Shown piece after piece: positions 41,938-51,095 of a DNA stretch of 64,000 nucleotides (its first letter is position 1; every line of letters starts with the position of its first letter). Made by a program: the position numbers and the translations under genes. Source of the DNA: Blastococcus_B deserti (GTDB taxonomy: Bacteria > Actinomycetota > Actinomycetes > Mycobacteriales > Geodermatophilaceae); NCBI RefSeq assembly GCF_042682525.1, contig NZ_JBHUHP010000007.1:1-64000 (forward strand), in the 5' to 3' direction. The notes below the pieces were generated by a model. It had not been told where the DNA came from. It made no database searches and saw only the letters and a list, made by a program, of their open reading frames with translations.

Positions 41938-43035
41938 TCAGGCCACGACGAGCCCGCGCAGGACCATCCGCTGCGGCCGCCGCAGTACGTCCAGATCCGC
42001 ACGGGGATCGGCGTCGTACACGACGACGTCGGCGGGGGCACCCTCCTCGATGCACGGCAGGCCCAGCCACGACCGGGCCGACCACGAGCCCGCGGCCAGC
42101 GCCGCGTCGGCGGGGATGCCGGCGTCGTGCAGCGCCCGGATCTCGTCGGCGATGCGCCCGTGCTCGATGCCCCCGCCGGCGTCGGTGCCGGCGAAGACGG
42201 GCACCCCGGCCTCGAAGGCGGCCCGGACGACGGCGCCGGAGCCGGCGTACAGCCGCCGCATCGTGCTGGCGTACGAGGGGAACTTCTGCTCCCCCGCCGC
42301 CGCGAAGTCGGGGAAGTTCTCGACGTTGACCAGCGTCGGCACGACGGCCGTCCCCCGCCGTGCCATCTCGCCGATCAGGTCCTCGGTCAGGCCGGTGCCG
42401 TGCTCGATGCAGTCGATACCGGCGGCGATCAGGTCGGGCAGCGCGTCGGTCCCGAAGGTGTGGGCGGTCACGCGGGCGCCCTCCTCGTGGGCGGCGGCGA
42501 TCGCGTCCTCCAGCACGTCCCGCGGCCACTCGGGGGCCAGGTCGCCGACACCTCGGTCGATCCAGTCGCCCACCAGCTTCACCCAGCCGTCGCCGCGGCC
42601 GGCCTGCACGCGCACCTCCGCGGGCAGGTCCTCCGGCTCCAGCTCGATGCCCAGACCCGGGATGTAGCGCCGGGTGCGGGCGATGTGCCGGCCCGCGCGG
42701 ACGATCCGCGGCAGGTCGGGCTCGTCGTCGAGGGCGCGCGTGTCGACCGGTGAGCCGCAGTCGCGCAGCGCCAGCACCCCGGCGGCCCGATCGGCGAGCG
42801 CCTGTTCCCGGAGACCGTCGATGTCCTCGACGTGCACGCCGCCGAGACCGATGCCGACGTGGCAGTGCGCGTCGACCAGTCCGGGCACTAGCCACCCGCC
42901 GCGGCTGACCGTCTCGGCCCGGGGCACCGGCTCGAAGGTGAACCTCCCTCCGCGCACCCAGACGTCGCGGTGCTCCCCCTCGGGCAGCACCACACCCGAC
43001 AGGTGCAGGGGCCGCTCCGGCATCGGCGCGGTCAC
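41938..43035 (-). CDS. Amidohydrolase family protein (Rv2915c-like)
   Basis: 365 residues of the metal-dependent amidohydrolase superfamily. Metal ligands: DAHCHVG, then VTAHTFG, CIEHGTGL and FAGTDAGG. The substrate is unknown. It overlaps ffh by four bases (GTGA, start 43035) as at the same place in mycobacteria, where the pairing is conserved without a clear functional link. Confidence 0.9.
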   Translation of the reverse strand: MTAPMPERPLHLSGVVLPEGEHRDVWVRGGRFTFEPVPRAETVSRGGWLVPGLVDAHCHVGIGLGGVHVEDIDGLREQALADRAAGVLALRDCGSPVDTRALDDEPDLPRIVRAGRHIARTRRYIPGLGIELEPEDLPAEVRVQAGRGDGWVKLVGDWIDRGVGDLAPEWPRDVLEDAIAAAHEEGARVTAHTFGTDALPDLIAAGIDCIEHGTGLTEDLIGEMARRGTAVVPTLVNVENFPDFAAAGEQKFPSYASTMRRLYAGSGAVVRAAFEAGVPVFAGTDAGGGIEHGRIADEIRALHDAGIPADAALAAGSWSARSWLGLPCIEEGAPADVVVYDADPRADLDVLRRPQRMVLRGLVVA

Positions 43036-44624
43036 CGGCCCGGCCGGTCGTCCTTGAGCTGGTCGAAGTTCAGCTTCGTGAGGTCGGGCAGGCCCTGCCC
43101 GGGCGGGAAGCCGGGCATCCCGCCCGGCAGCCCGCCGCCGGGGAACCCGGCGCCCGGGGGAAGGGCCGGAGCGCCCATCGGCCGCCGGGCCGGGGCGGTC
43201 CCCTTGTTGGCGCCGGCCTTCCCCTTGCCCTTCTTGCCCTTCTTCGACCCCTTCGCCGACGCAGCCTGCATCTGCCGCCCGCGCTGCTTCTTCGACATGG
43301 GGCCCATGCCCGGCAGACCCATGCTGCCCGCCATCTGGCTCATCATCTTCTGCGCCTGGGCGAACCGTTCGAGCAGCTGGTTGACGTCGGTGACGCTGAC
43401 GCCCGAGCCGTTGGCGATGCGGACCCGTCGCGAGGCGTTGATGATCTTGGAGTTCACCCGCTCCTCGGGCGTCATCGAGCGGATGATCGCCGCAGTGCGG
43501 TCGAGGTCGCGGTCGTCGACCTGCTTGAGCTGCTCCTTCATCGCCCCAGCCCCCGGGAGCATGCCCAGCAGGTTGGCGATCGGCCCCATCTTGCGGATGG
43601 CGAGCATCTGCTCGAGGAAGTCCTCGAGGGTGAAGCCCTCCCGGGAGGCGAGCTTGCCGGCCATCCGCTCGGCCTGCTCGGCGTCGAAGGTCTTCTCGGC
43701 CTGCTCGATGAGGGTCAGCACGTCGCCCATGCCGAGGATGCGCGAGGCCATCCGCTCGGGGTGGAAGACGTCGAAGTCGGTGAGCTTCTCGCCGGTGGAG
43801 GCGAACATGATCGGCTGGCCGGTCACGTACCGCACCGACAGGGCGGCGCCGCCGCGGGCGTCGCCGTCGAGCTTGGTCAGCACGACACCGGAGAAGCCGA
43901 CCCCGTCGCGGAAGGCCTCGGCGGTGGTGACGGCGTCCTGACCGATCATCGCGTCGACCACGAACAGCGTCTCGTCGGGCTGCACGGCGTCACGGATGCC
44001 GGCCGCCTGCGCCATCATCTCGGCGTCGATGCCCAGCCGGCCGGCGGTGTCCACCACGACGACGTCGTGCATCGTGCGGCGGGCGTGCTCGATGGAGTCC
44101 GCGGCGACGCGGATCGGGTCACCGATGCCGTTGCCCGGCTCCGGCGCGAAGACGTCGACGCCCGCCTGCCCGGCGACGATCGAGAGCTGGTTCACGGCGT
44201 TGGGGCGCTGCAGGTCGGCGGCCACGAGCAGCGGGGTGTGCCCCTGCTCCTTGAGCCAGCGGCCCAGCTTGCCGGCGAGCGTGGTCTTACCGGAGCCCTG
44301 CAGACCGGCGAGCATGATGACCGTGGGCGACTGCTTGGCCAGCCGGATCCGGCGGGTCTCGCCCCCGAGGATGGCGATGAGCTCCTCGTTGACGATCTTG
44401 ATGACCTGCTGCGCCGGGTTCAGCGCACCGGAGACCTCCGCCCCGCGGGCGCGCTCCTTGATCGAGTTGATGAACGCCCGCACCACGGGCAGCGCGACGT
44501 CGGCCTCCAGCAGCGCGATGCGGATCTCGCGCGCGGTGGCGTCGATGTCGGCGTCGGTGAGCCGGCCCTTGCCACGCAGGCCGGCGAAGACCTTGTCCAG
44601 GCGGTCGGAGAGGGTCTCGAACAC
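43032..44624 (-). CDS. ffh: Signal recognition particle protein Ffh
   Basis: GTPase that binds signal sequences with 4.5S RNA and docks on FtsY. The 530 residues have an N domain, a G domain (GLQGSGKTT, VDTAGRLG, TKLDGDARGG) and a Met-rich M domain (about 325-445) with the GSGVSVTDVNQLL RNA-binding helix. A Lys/Gly/Pro-rich tail of about 85 residues extends beyond the M domain, as in other actinobacteria. Confidence 0.96.
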   Translation of the reverse strand: MFETLSDRLDKVFAGLRGKGRLTDADIDATAREIRIALLEADVALPVVRAFINSIKERARGAEVSGALNPAQQVIKIVNEELIAILGGETRRIRLAKQSPTVIMLAGLQGSGKTTLAGKLGRWLKEQGHTPLLVAADLQRPNAVNQLSIVAGQAGVDVFAPEPGNGIGDPIRVAADSIEHARRTMHDVVVVDTAGRLGIDAEMMAQAAGIRDAVQPDETLFVVDAMIGQDAVTTAEAFRDGVGFSGVVLTKLDGDARGGAALSVRYVTGQPIMFASTGEKLTDFDVFHPERMASRILGMGDVLTLIEQAEKTFDAEQAERMAGKLASREGFTLEDFLEQMLAIRKMGPIANLLGMLPGAGAMKEQLKQVDDRDLDRTAAIIRSMTPEERVNSKIINASRRVRIANGSGVSVTDVNQLLERFAQAQKMMSQMAGSMGLPGMGPMSKKQRGRQMQAASAKGSKKGKKGKGKAGANKGTAPARRPMGAPALPPGAGFPGGGLPGGMPGFPPGQGLPDLTKLNFDQLKDDRPGR

Positions 44625-44689
44625 AGCACGTCCTCAGAAGTCACGGGCGCAGGGTCGGCCGCGCCACCTGACCCCAGGGTATCGAGGAC

Positions 44690-44881
44690 CTAGGCGGCGA
44701 TGCGGGCCCGCACGACGTCGGCCACCACCGACAGCTCACCCATGACCACGGCCGCGCCGCAGTGCACGCACGCCCACTCGGGGCACTCGCCGCCGTCGTC
44801 GGTGTGCCCGTCGAGGCACGGGGGCTGCACGAACTCGGTGACTTCCCCGCACGGGGGGCAGGGCCACATCCGGCTGTCCAT
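44690..44881 (-). CDS. Small CPxCG zinc-ribbon protein
   Basis: 63 residues with CPPCG and CVHCG pairs plus two further Cys (PPCLDGH, GECPEW), so probably one or two zinc ribbons. ATG 44881 has AGAGGAG six bases upstream and lies 14 bases after the glnD stop, so it belongs to the amt-glnB-glnD transcript. Function unknown. Confidence 0.75.
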   Translation of the reverse strand: MDSRMWPCPPCGEVTEFVQPPCLDGHTDDGGECPEWACVHCGAAVVMGELSVVADVVRARIAA

Positions 44882-44895
44882 GTGGGCTCCTCTCG

Positions 44896-47340
44896 TCAGG
44901 GGGACCGTTCCGTCCCGTCGTCCTGACCGTCGCACGCCCTACTGACAGAACTCGGGAGCTGACCCGGCGTGTCGGCCGTGCGCGACTCGACCGGCGCACC
45001 CGTGCCGAGGGTGGCGGCCACCAGGGCGGCGTCCACCCGCCGGCGGTGCTCGGGCTCGACGGCCGAGCCGGAGGGGCTGCAGACGTAGAAGCAGTCGACC
45101 GCGTCCGCGCCCAGGGTCTCGATGCGGGCCGAGGTCACGTCCAGCCCCTCCTCCGCGATCGCTGCGGTGAGCCGGTACAGCAGCCCGGCCCGGTCGGGGG
45201 CGCGCACCTCGACGATGCCGGTCGCCGCACCGCTCACCTCCCCGTCGTGCCAGGAGATCCGCGGGACCGCCGTCCGGACGCCGTCCTGGCGGTAGTCGGC
45301 CTCGCGCTGCCGCAGACGGGCGGCCAGCGGCAGGGTGCCCTGCAGCGCGGCCCGCACCTCGTCGGCGAGGATCTCGGGCACCGGGGCGCGGCCGAACCGC
45401 GGGCGCACGGCGAACACGCCCGTCGCGTAGCCCTCCGCCACCGACATCTTCGCCGCACGCACGTCGAGCTGGTTGAGGGCCAGGACGCCGGCGCACGTGC
45501 TCAGCAGCCCGGGCCGGTCGGGAGCGCGGATGGTGACCTGCTGCCCGTCGGCGACGTCCGCGATCCCCACCGTCACCGCCCCCGTGGCGTCGCGGCCGTC
45601 CGGCAGCGGGGCGATCACCTGCGCGCCGGTGGGATGCAGGAGAGGCTCCGGCTCGGGCACCGGCCCGCCGTCCAGCTTGCCCTGCACGCGGGCCACCAGC
45701 GCGGCGACCAGGTGGGCCTTCCACGGCGACCACGCCGACGCGCTGGTGGCCGCGCCGTCGGCCTGGGCCAGGGCGTGCAGCAGCTGGAGGACGGCGGGGT
45801 CGTGCCCGATCGTCGCCGCGACGCGGTCGACGGTCGCCGGGTCGTCGATGTCGCGCCGGGTGGCGGTCGCCGGCAGCAGCAGGTGGTGGCGCACCAGCGT
45901 GGCCACCGTCGCCACGTCGGGCGGGGCGAAGCCCATCCGGACCGCGATGGCGGCCGCGATCGGCTCGCCGACCTCGCTGTGGTCGCCCGGCCAGCCCTTG
46001 CCGATGTCGTGCAGCAGCGCGGCCACGAGGAGCAGATCGGGGCGGTCGACGTCGCGGGTGAGCTCCGCGGCCGCCGCGGCGGCCTCGACCAGGTGCCGGT
46101 CCACGGTGAACCGGTGCCAGGGGTGGCGTTGCGGCAGGGACCGGACCCGGTCCCACTCCGGCAGCAGCCGGGCGAGCAGCCCCTCCTGGTCGAGCTGCTC
46201 GAGAACCGGGACGGCGGCGCGCCCGCTGGCCAGCAGGCGCAGGAAGGACCAGCGGACCTCCGCCGGCCACGGCTCGGGCACCGGCGGGCTGTGCACCGCC
46301 AGCACCTTGAGCGTGTACGGCGAGAGGAGCAGGTCCACCCGGGCGGCGGCGGCCGCCGCCCGCAGCAGGAGCCCGGGATCGGCGGAGGGCTTGGCGCCCT
46401 GTGCCAGGACCACCTCGTCGCCCTGACGCACGACGCCCTCCGCCAGCGGCTCCCGGCGCACCCGGCGGTAGCGGCCGCGGGGACGGCGGACGAGGGCGGC
46501 CTCGACGCGGCGCCACGTCTCGTCGACCACGAACGCCAGCCGCCGCCCCGCGAGGCTCACCTCGCGCAGCAGCGCGTCCTCGTCGGCCAGGCCCAGGGCC
46601 ACCGCCACCGGGCGCTGCTCCTGGCGCACGAGGACGTCGCTGGGCCGGCCGGTGCGCCGGCGCAGTTCGTCCCGCACGTCGAGCAGGAGGGAGTAGGCGG
46701 CTTCCAGTTCGGCGCCCGGCTCGTCGCCGAGCTGGGCGGCGGCGACCGCGCGCAGGACCTGCCCTTCCCGGAGTCCGCCATAGGCCTCCTTGAGGTCCGG
46801 CTCGAGGAGGAAGGCGAGCTCACCCACGTGCCGCGCCCGCTGGCGGCGGAGGTCGCGCAGCTGTGGCAGGAGCTTGGACGCCGCCTGCCGCCAGCTGGCC
46901 AGGGTGGCGGTGCGCAGCCGCGCGGCGAGGTCGGCGTCGCCGGCCACGAGCCGGGCGTCGAGCAGGCCGAGACCGGCCTTGACGTCCGTCGACGCCACGG
47001 TGACCGCCTCGCCGATCGACCGCACCGAGTGGTCCAGGCGGACGCCGGCGTCCCAGATGGGGTACCAGAGCGCGTCGGCGACGGCCGCGATCTCCGGCCG
47101 GCCCTCGTGGAGGAGCACGAGGTCGAGGTCCCCGTGGGGCGGCGGCTCCCGGCGCCCCAGGCTGCCGACGGCCACCAGGGCGACGCCGTCCGTGCCGGTC
47201 CGCGGAAGGGGGCCGCCCCGGCGCGGGCGGGGCGGCGGCGTGCCGGCCACCGCGTCGGCGAGCAGCCCGCCCAGCCAGGCGTCGAGGGTCCGCACGCGCT
47301 GGTCGCGGCTCAGGCCCGGCAGCGCCTCGAGGTCGAGCAA
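44896..47340 (-). CDS. glnD: PII uridylyltransferase/uridylyl-removing enzyme GlnD
   Basis: Senses glutamine and adds or removes a nucleotide on PII; in actinobacteria GlnD adenylylates GlnK. The 814 residues have a nucleotidyltransferase domain (GSLGRREPPPHGDLDL, metal Asp 71 and 73), a PII-uridylyl linker, an HD domain (LLHDIGKGWPGDHSEVG, LVRHHLLL) and two C-terminal ACT domains (IRAPDRPGLLSTCAGVL; VRAPDRAGLLYRLTAAI). The start is TTG 47340 behind GGAGGGGG. It is third in the amt-glnB-glnD operon. Confidence 0.94.
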   Translation of the reverse strand: MLDLEALPGLSRDQRVRTLDAWLGGLLADAVAGTPPPRPRRGGPLPRTGTDGVALVAVGSLGRREPPPHGDLDLVLLHEGRPEIAAVADALWYPIWDAGVRLDHSVRSIGEAVTVASTDVKAGLGLLDARLVAGDADLAARLRTATLASWRQAASKLLPQLRDLRRQRARHVGELAFLLEPDLKEAYGGLREGQVLRAVAAAQLGDEPGAELEAAYSLLLDVRDELRRRTGRPSDVLVRQEQRPVAVALGLADEDALLREVSLAGRRLAFVVDETWRRVEAALVRRPRGRYRRVRREPLAEGVVRQGDEVVLAQGAKPSADPGLLLRAAAAAARVDLLLSPYTLKVLAVHSPPVPEPWPAEVRWSFLRLLASGRAAVPVLEQLDQEGLLARLLPEWDRVRSLPQRHPWHRFTVDRHLVEAAAAAAELTRDVDRPDLLLVAALLHDIGKGWPGDHSEVGEPIAAAIAVRMGFAPPDVATVATLVRHHLLLPATATRRDIDDPATVDRVAATIGHDPAVLQLLHALAQADGAATSASAWSPWKAHLVAALVARVQGKLDGGPVPEPEPLLHPTGAQVIAPLPDGRDATGAVTVGIADVADGQQVTIRAPDRPGLLSTCAGVLALNQLDVRAAKMSVAEGYATGVFAVRPRFGRAPVPEILADEVRAALQGTLPLAARLRQREADYRQDGVRTAVPRISWHDGEVSGAATGIVEVRAPDRAGLLYRLTAAIAEEGLDVTSARIETLGADAVDCFYVCSPSGSAVEPEHRRRVDAALVAATLGTGAPVESRTADTPGQLPSSVSRACDGQDDGTERSP

Positions 47341-47436
47341 GGATCCCCCTCCGGAAACGGCGTCAGCCGGGGTGACGGGTGGTCCGCCACCCCGGCCGAC
47401 GCGGTGGTCAGCGCAGGAACTCAGCGCGCGCCGGCA

Positions 47437-47775
47437 CTAGAGCGCATCGTCGCCGCGCTCACCGGTGCGGACGCGGACGATCTCGTCGATCGTGGTGACC
47501 CACACCTTGCCGTCCCCGATCTGCCCGGTGGACGCGGCCTCGACGACGGCGTCCACCACGCGGGCGGCGTCGAGCTCGCTGACGACGACCTCGATGCGGA
47601 CCTTGGGCACGAAGTCGACCTGGTACTCGGCCCCGCGGTAGACCTCGGTGTGGCCCCGCTGCCGGCCGAAGCCCTGGACCTCGCTGACGGTGAGCCCGGC
47701 GATGCCGATCAGCTCGAGGGCGTTCTTGACGTCGTCGAGCTTGAACGGCTTGACGATGGCGGTGACGAGCTTCAT
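47437..47775 (-). CDS. glnB: PII nitrogen regulatory protein
   Basis: 112 residues, the standard PII length. The T-loop has Y51 in YRGAEYQVDF, the residue modified by GlnD, and the C-terminal signatures STGQIGDGKVWV and VRVRTGERG bind ATP and 2-oxoglutarate. It overlaps amt by four bases (ATGA), the classical GlnK-AmtB arrangement, so it most likely gates the ammonium channel. Confidence 0.96.
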   Translation of the reverse strand: MKLVTAIVKPFKLDDVKNALELIGIAGLTVSEVQGFGRQRGHTEVYRGAEYQVDFVPKVRIEVVVSELDAARVVDAVVEAASTGQIGDGKVWVTTIDEIVRVRTGERGDDAL

Positions 47776-49136
47776 GCCAGGGTCCTCTCGGTGTTCCGGG
47801 CCTTGTCACTGGGGAAAGGGCCCTCGGTCGATGCGGCACGCGCCTGACCGGCCAGTGGTGCGGTGGAGCCGCTGCTGCTGAGCGAGGCGAAGTCGTAGCC
47901 CGACTCCGCGTGCACGACGTTGTCGATGCCGGTGACCTCCTCATCCTCGGTGATCCGGAAGCCGATCGTCTTCTGGATGAGCGTGCCGATGACGAGGGTC
48001 ACGACGAAGGAGAAGAGCAGGACGGCCAGCGCCCCGACGACCTGACGCCACAGCTGGTCGACGCCACCACCGTAGAAGAGTCCGTCCACACCCGCCGGGG
48101 CATGCGCCGTGGCGAGGAAGCCGATGAGGATCGTGCCGACCAGACCGCCGACGAGGTGGACACCGACGACGTCGAGGGAGTCGTCGTACCCGAACCGGTA
48201 CTTCAGGCCCACGGCCAGCGCGCACAGCGCACCGGCGACCGCACCGACGACGATCGCGCCGATCGGCGACACCGAGGAACAGGCCGGGGTGATGGCGACC
48301 AGACCGGCGACAACTCCGGAGGCGGCACCCAGCGACGTGGAGTGGCCGTCACGCACCTTCTCCACGAGCAGCCACGCCAGCGTCGCCGCCGCTGTGGCCA
48401 CCAGGGTGTTCACCCACGCCACCGCGGCGGTGTTGTTCGCCGCCAGGGCGGAGCCGGCGTTGAAGCCGAACCAGCCGAACCAGAGCAGCCCGGCGCCGAT
48501 CATGACCAGCGGCAGGTTGTGCGGGCGCATCGCCTCCCGGCCGAAGCCGCGGCGCTTGCCGAGGACCAGGGCCAGGGCGAGCCCGGCGGCACCGGCGTTG
48601 ATGTGCACGGCGGTCCCACCGGCGAAGTCGATGGCCGCCAGGTCGTTGGCGATCCAGCCACCCACGTGGCCGGCGTCGGTGTCGAAGTCGAAGACCCAGT
48701 GCGCGACGGGGAAGTAGACGATCGTGGCCCAGACACCGGCGAAGACCATCCACGAGCCGAACTTGGCGCGGTCGGCGATGGCTCCGGAGATCAGGGCGAC
48801 GGTGATGATGGCGAAGACGGCCTGGAAGCCGACGAAGGCCATCGCCGGCAGCCCACCCTCCTCGCTGGTGGCGTCGGCCATCAGGCCCTGGAGACCGAGG
48901 AACTCACCCGGGTTCCCCAGCAGGCCGAGGCCGACGTCGTTCCCGAAGGCGACCGAGTAGCCGTAGACGACCCACAGGACGCTGATCAGGGCCAGCGCGC
49001 CGAAGCTCATCATCATCATGTTCAGCACGCTCTTCGCGCGGACCATGCCGCCGTAGAAGAGCGCGAGGCCTGGGGTCATCAGCAGCACGAGCGCCGCGCT
49101 GGTGAGGATCCAGGCGGTGTCGCCGGTGTTGACCAC
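47772..49136 (-). CDS. amtB: Ammonium transporter
   Basis: 454 residues and about eleven membrane helices; the N-terminus is extracellular. Key residues are visible: GLALFYGGMVRAKSVLN, the pore region FAGVWATIVYFPVAHWVF with the Phe/Trp gate, and the twin His in AVHINAGAAG and VGVHLVGGLVG. GTG 49136 is chosen because AGGAGG lies five bases upstream; a start at 49217 would add a non-helical leader. A GlnR-like site lies about 100 bases upstream. Confidence 0.95.
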   Translation of the reverse strand: MVNTGDTAWILTSAALVLLMTPGLALFYGGMVRAKSVLNMMMMSFGALALISVLWVVYGYSVAFGNDVGLGLLGNPGEFLGLQGLMADATSEEGGLPAMAFVGFQAVFAIITVALISGAIADRAKFGSWMVFAGVWATIVYFPVAHWVFDFDTDAGHVGGWIANDLAAIDFAGGTAVHINAGAAGLALALVLGKRRGFGREAMRPHNLPLVMIGAGLLWFGWFGFNAGSALAANNTAAVAWVNTLVATAAATLAWLLVEKVRDGHSTSLGAASGVVAGLVAITPACSSVSPIGAIVVGAVAGALCALAVGLKYRFGYDDSLDVVGVHLVGGLVGTILIGFLATAHAPAGVDGLFYGGGVDQLWRQVVGALAVLLFSFVVTLVIGTLIQKTIGFRITEDEEVTGIDNVVHAESGYDFASLSSSGSTAPLAGQARAASTEGPFPSDKARNTERTLA

Positions 49137-49231
49137 GGCAACCTCCTGAGTGGTTCGTCGGCCCTGCGGCCGTTCGGTGGACTCCGACGCTCGGGTGAGC
49201 GGCGACGTGGCGTTCACCGTGCCGTCGGCGT

Positions 49232-49270
49232 GTTTCTGCCGCGGTCGTCGTCGCGTTTCGGATCGGTGAA
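49232..49270 (-). promoter_or_regulatory. Candidate GlnR-binding site upstream of amt
   Basis: On the minus strand TTCAC (49270-49266), six bases, GAAAC (49259-49255) matches the gTnAC-n6-GaAAC GlnR box at all but one defined position. A second GAAAC follows at 49236-49232, 23 bases further, close to the 22-bp period of tandem GlnR boxes. GlnR control of amt-glnB-glnD is established in other actinobacteria; here it is inferred. Confidence 0.4.
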
Positions 49271-49366
49271 CAACGCGCCGGGTGTCCGGTCCCCGTGTTC
49301 CACCCGTGTTGCGCGGGGACCGGCTGATGGCGGCTGTTCCGCCCGGCGGGCGCCCGGGGCGCTTGT

Positions 49367-49381
49367 TGCGAACAGTTCGCA
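49367..49381. promoter_or_regulatory. 15-bp palindrome at Ni/Co transporter promoter
   Basis: TGCGAAC-A-GTTCGCA, perfect 7-bp arms around one base, ending one base before the -10 TAATGT (49383-49388). The position would let a bound protein block the promoter. It resembles the half-sites of a LexA box but the spacing is too short. Confidence 0.5.
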
Positions 49382-49382
49382 G

Positions 49383-49388
49383 TAATGT
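49383..49388 (+). promoter_or_regulatory. -10 element TAATGT of Ni/Co transporter
   Basis: TAATGT ends eight bases before GTG 49397 and fits TANNNT perfectly. It overlaps the ATG at 49385, which makes that ATG unlikely to be the start. Confidence 0.55.
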
Positions 49389-49396
49389 CTGCGCCC

Positions 49397-50518
49397 GTGA
49401 GCCGAGGGATGACCGTGGACCAGACGTTCCTGCCGCACCGCGCCGCCTCGACCGGCCGGCTCTCCCCGCGGGACCGGCGCTCGATCGGCGGCATGGCCGG
49501 CTTCGTCCTGCTCCTGCACGTCGTCGGGTGGGGCGTGCTGGTGTTCGCCGTCGCCCCCCGCGACTACCAGCTGGGCAGCACCGGCGTGCTCGGCGTCGGC
49601 GTGGGTCTGACCGCGTACATGCTCGGCGTCCGGCACGCCTTCGACGCCGACCACATCGCCTCGATCGACAACACCACGCGCAAGCTCGTCGGCGAGGGCA
49701 GGCCGTCGGTGAGCACCGGCTTCTGGTTCTCCCTCGGGCACTCCTCGGTCGTCTTCGTCGCCAGCCTGCTGCTGGTGCTGGGGGTCCGCTCGGTCGCCGG
49801 TGTGGTGCAGGACGAGAACTCCGACGTCGGCCAGACGCTCGGCCTGATCGGCACCCTGGTCGCCGGGACCTTCCTGGTGCTCATCGGTCTGATGAACCTG
49901 GTGGCCGCGGTGGGCATCACGCGGGTCTTCCGGCGGTTGCGCACCGGGGAGTTCGACGAGGCCGAGCTCGAGCGGCACCTGCACAACCGCGGCTTCCTGG
50001 CGCGGCTCCTCGGCCGCGTGACCCGGCGGGTCAGCAAGCCGTGGCACCTCTACCCGGTGGGCCTGCTCATGGGGCTCGGCTTCGACACCGCCACCCAGGT
50101 GGCGCTGCTCGTGCTCGCCGCCGGCTCCGCCGCGTTCGTCCTGCCCTGGTACGCGATCCTGGTCCTGCCGGTCCTCTTCGCGGCCGGGATGAGCCTGTTC
50201 GACACCGCGGACGGCGTGCTCATGTCGCGCGCCTACGGCTGGGCGTTCCTCAAGCCCATCCGCAAGGTCTTCTACAACCTGACCGTGACGCTGCTGTCGG
50301 TCACCGTCGCCCTGGTCATCGGCGTCCTGGTCCTGGCCGGCCTGATCGTCGAGCGGCTGGGCATCGAGACCGGGCCCCTCGTCTGGGCGGCCTCGCTGGA
50401 CCTCGAGCACGTCGGGTTCGCCGTCGTCGGGCTGTTCGTGGTCACCTGGGCGGTGGCCCTGGCCGTGTGGCGGTTCGGCCGCATCGAGGAGCGCTGGACC
50501 GCCCCGGCCGAGAGCTAG
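49397..50518 (+). CDS. NiCoT-family nickel/cobalt transporter
   Basis: A 373-residue membrane permease with eight helices. The family signature RHAFDADHIASIDN in helix II binds the metal; FSLGHSSVVF and MGLGFDTATQVALL are the other conserved motifs, the latter with Gln where most members have Glu (DTATE). A charged loop (about 180-215) separates the halves. No urease or hydrogenase genes are in the window. The start is GTG 49397 by the leaderless pattern; ATG 49385 and ATG 49409 are alternatives. Confidence 0.9.
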   Translation: MSRGMTVDQTFLPHRAASTGRLSPRDRRSIGGMAGFVLLLHVVGWGVLVFAVAPRDYQLGSTGVLGVGVGLTAYMLGVRHAFDADHIASIDNTTRKLVGEGRPSVSTGFWFSLGHSSVVFVASLLLVLGVRSVAGVVQDENSDVGQTLGLIGTLVAGTFLVLIGLMNLVAAVGITRVFRRLRTGEFDEAELERHLHNRGFLARLLGRVTRRVSKPWHLYPVGLLMGLGFDTATQVALLVLAAGSAAFVLPWYAILVLPVLFAAGMSLFDTADGVLMSRAYGWAFLKPIRKVFYNLTVTLLSVTVALVIGVLVLAGLIVERLGIETGPLVWAASLDLEHVGFAVVGLFVVTWAVALAVWRFGRIEERWTAPAES

Positions 50519-50623
50519 AACGGCGTCCGGCAACGTACGCCCTGAGCGGCCACCCAGGGCGAGCAGTGCGACGGTTCCGGAGGCCCTGGACGCTCCTCAT
50601 CGAGTAGGTGCACGGTAGGGAGC

Positions 50624-51070
50624 ATGCAGTCGGTGGAGGCCTCGGCCATGGTGCCGCTGAGCCCGGAGAAGACGTGGGACTTCTTCTGGGAGGACCCGCA
50701 GCGGACCGCCACGTACCTGGCCAGCTCCGTGACCCTCGAGGACTTCGAGATCCGCGCCGACGGGACGCCCCGTTACCGGATGGTGCAGAGGATCGGCCCT
50801 CTTCCGCGCATCAGCTGGGTCTCGGACTACGAGGTGTTCGACCGCCCCAGGCAACACGTGAACAAGACACTCGAGTCCCCGCTGGGCGGCAGGTTCTACG
50901 GCACCTTCGAGCCCACGGCGGGAGGCACGAAGGTCACGTGGCGCTGGGACGTCGAGCCGCAGAACCTCTTGGTGCGCTCGCTGCTCCCGGTGCTGCGACC
51001 GGTTCTCGCCTGGTCGTTGCGGCGCGACCTGAACGCCTGGACCAAGGCTGCGGCCGACCGGCTGGCCTAG
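50624..51070 (+). CDS. SRPBCC (polyketide cyclase-like) family protein
   Basis: 148 residues with the START/SRPBCC helix-grip fold: an N-terminal ASAMVPLSPEKTWDFFWEDP strand-helix, beta-strands through the middle and a long C-terminal helix (PVLAWSLRRDLNAWTKAAADRL). These bind hydrophobic ligands; no catalytic assignment is possible. The ribosome-binding site is AGGGAG. The gene is convergent with ftsY, 25 bases apart. Confidence 0.75.
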   Translation: MQSVEASAMVPLSPEKTWDFFWEDPQRTATYLASSVTLEDFEIRADGTPRYRMVQRIGPLPRISWVSDYEVFDRPRQHVNKTLESPLGGRFYGTFEPTAGGTKVTWRWDVEPQNLLVRSLLPVLRPVLAWSLRRDLNAWTKAAADRLA

Positions 51071-51095
51071 CGCCTTGCCCGTGTCGTGGGGGGTG

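Noticed and set aside
49367..49381. LexA (SOS) box upstream of the Ni/Co transporter
   Set aside because: The half-sites resemble CGAAC and GTTCG, but the spacer is one base where actinobacterial LexA boxes need four.
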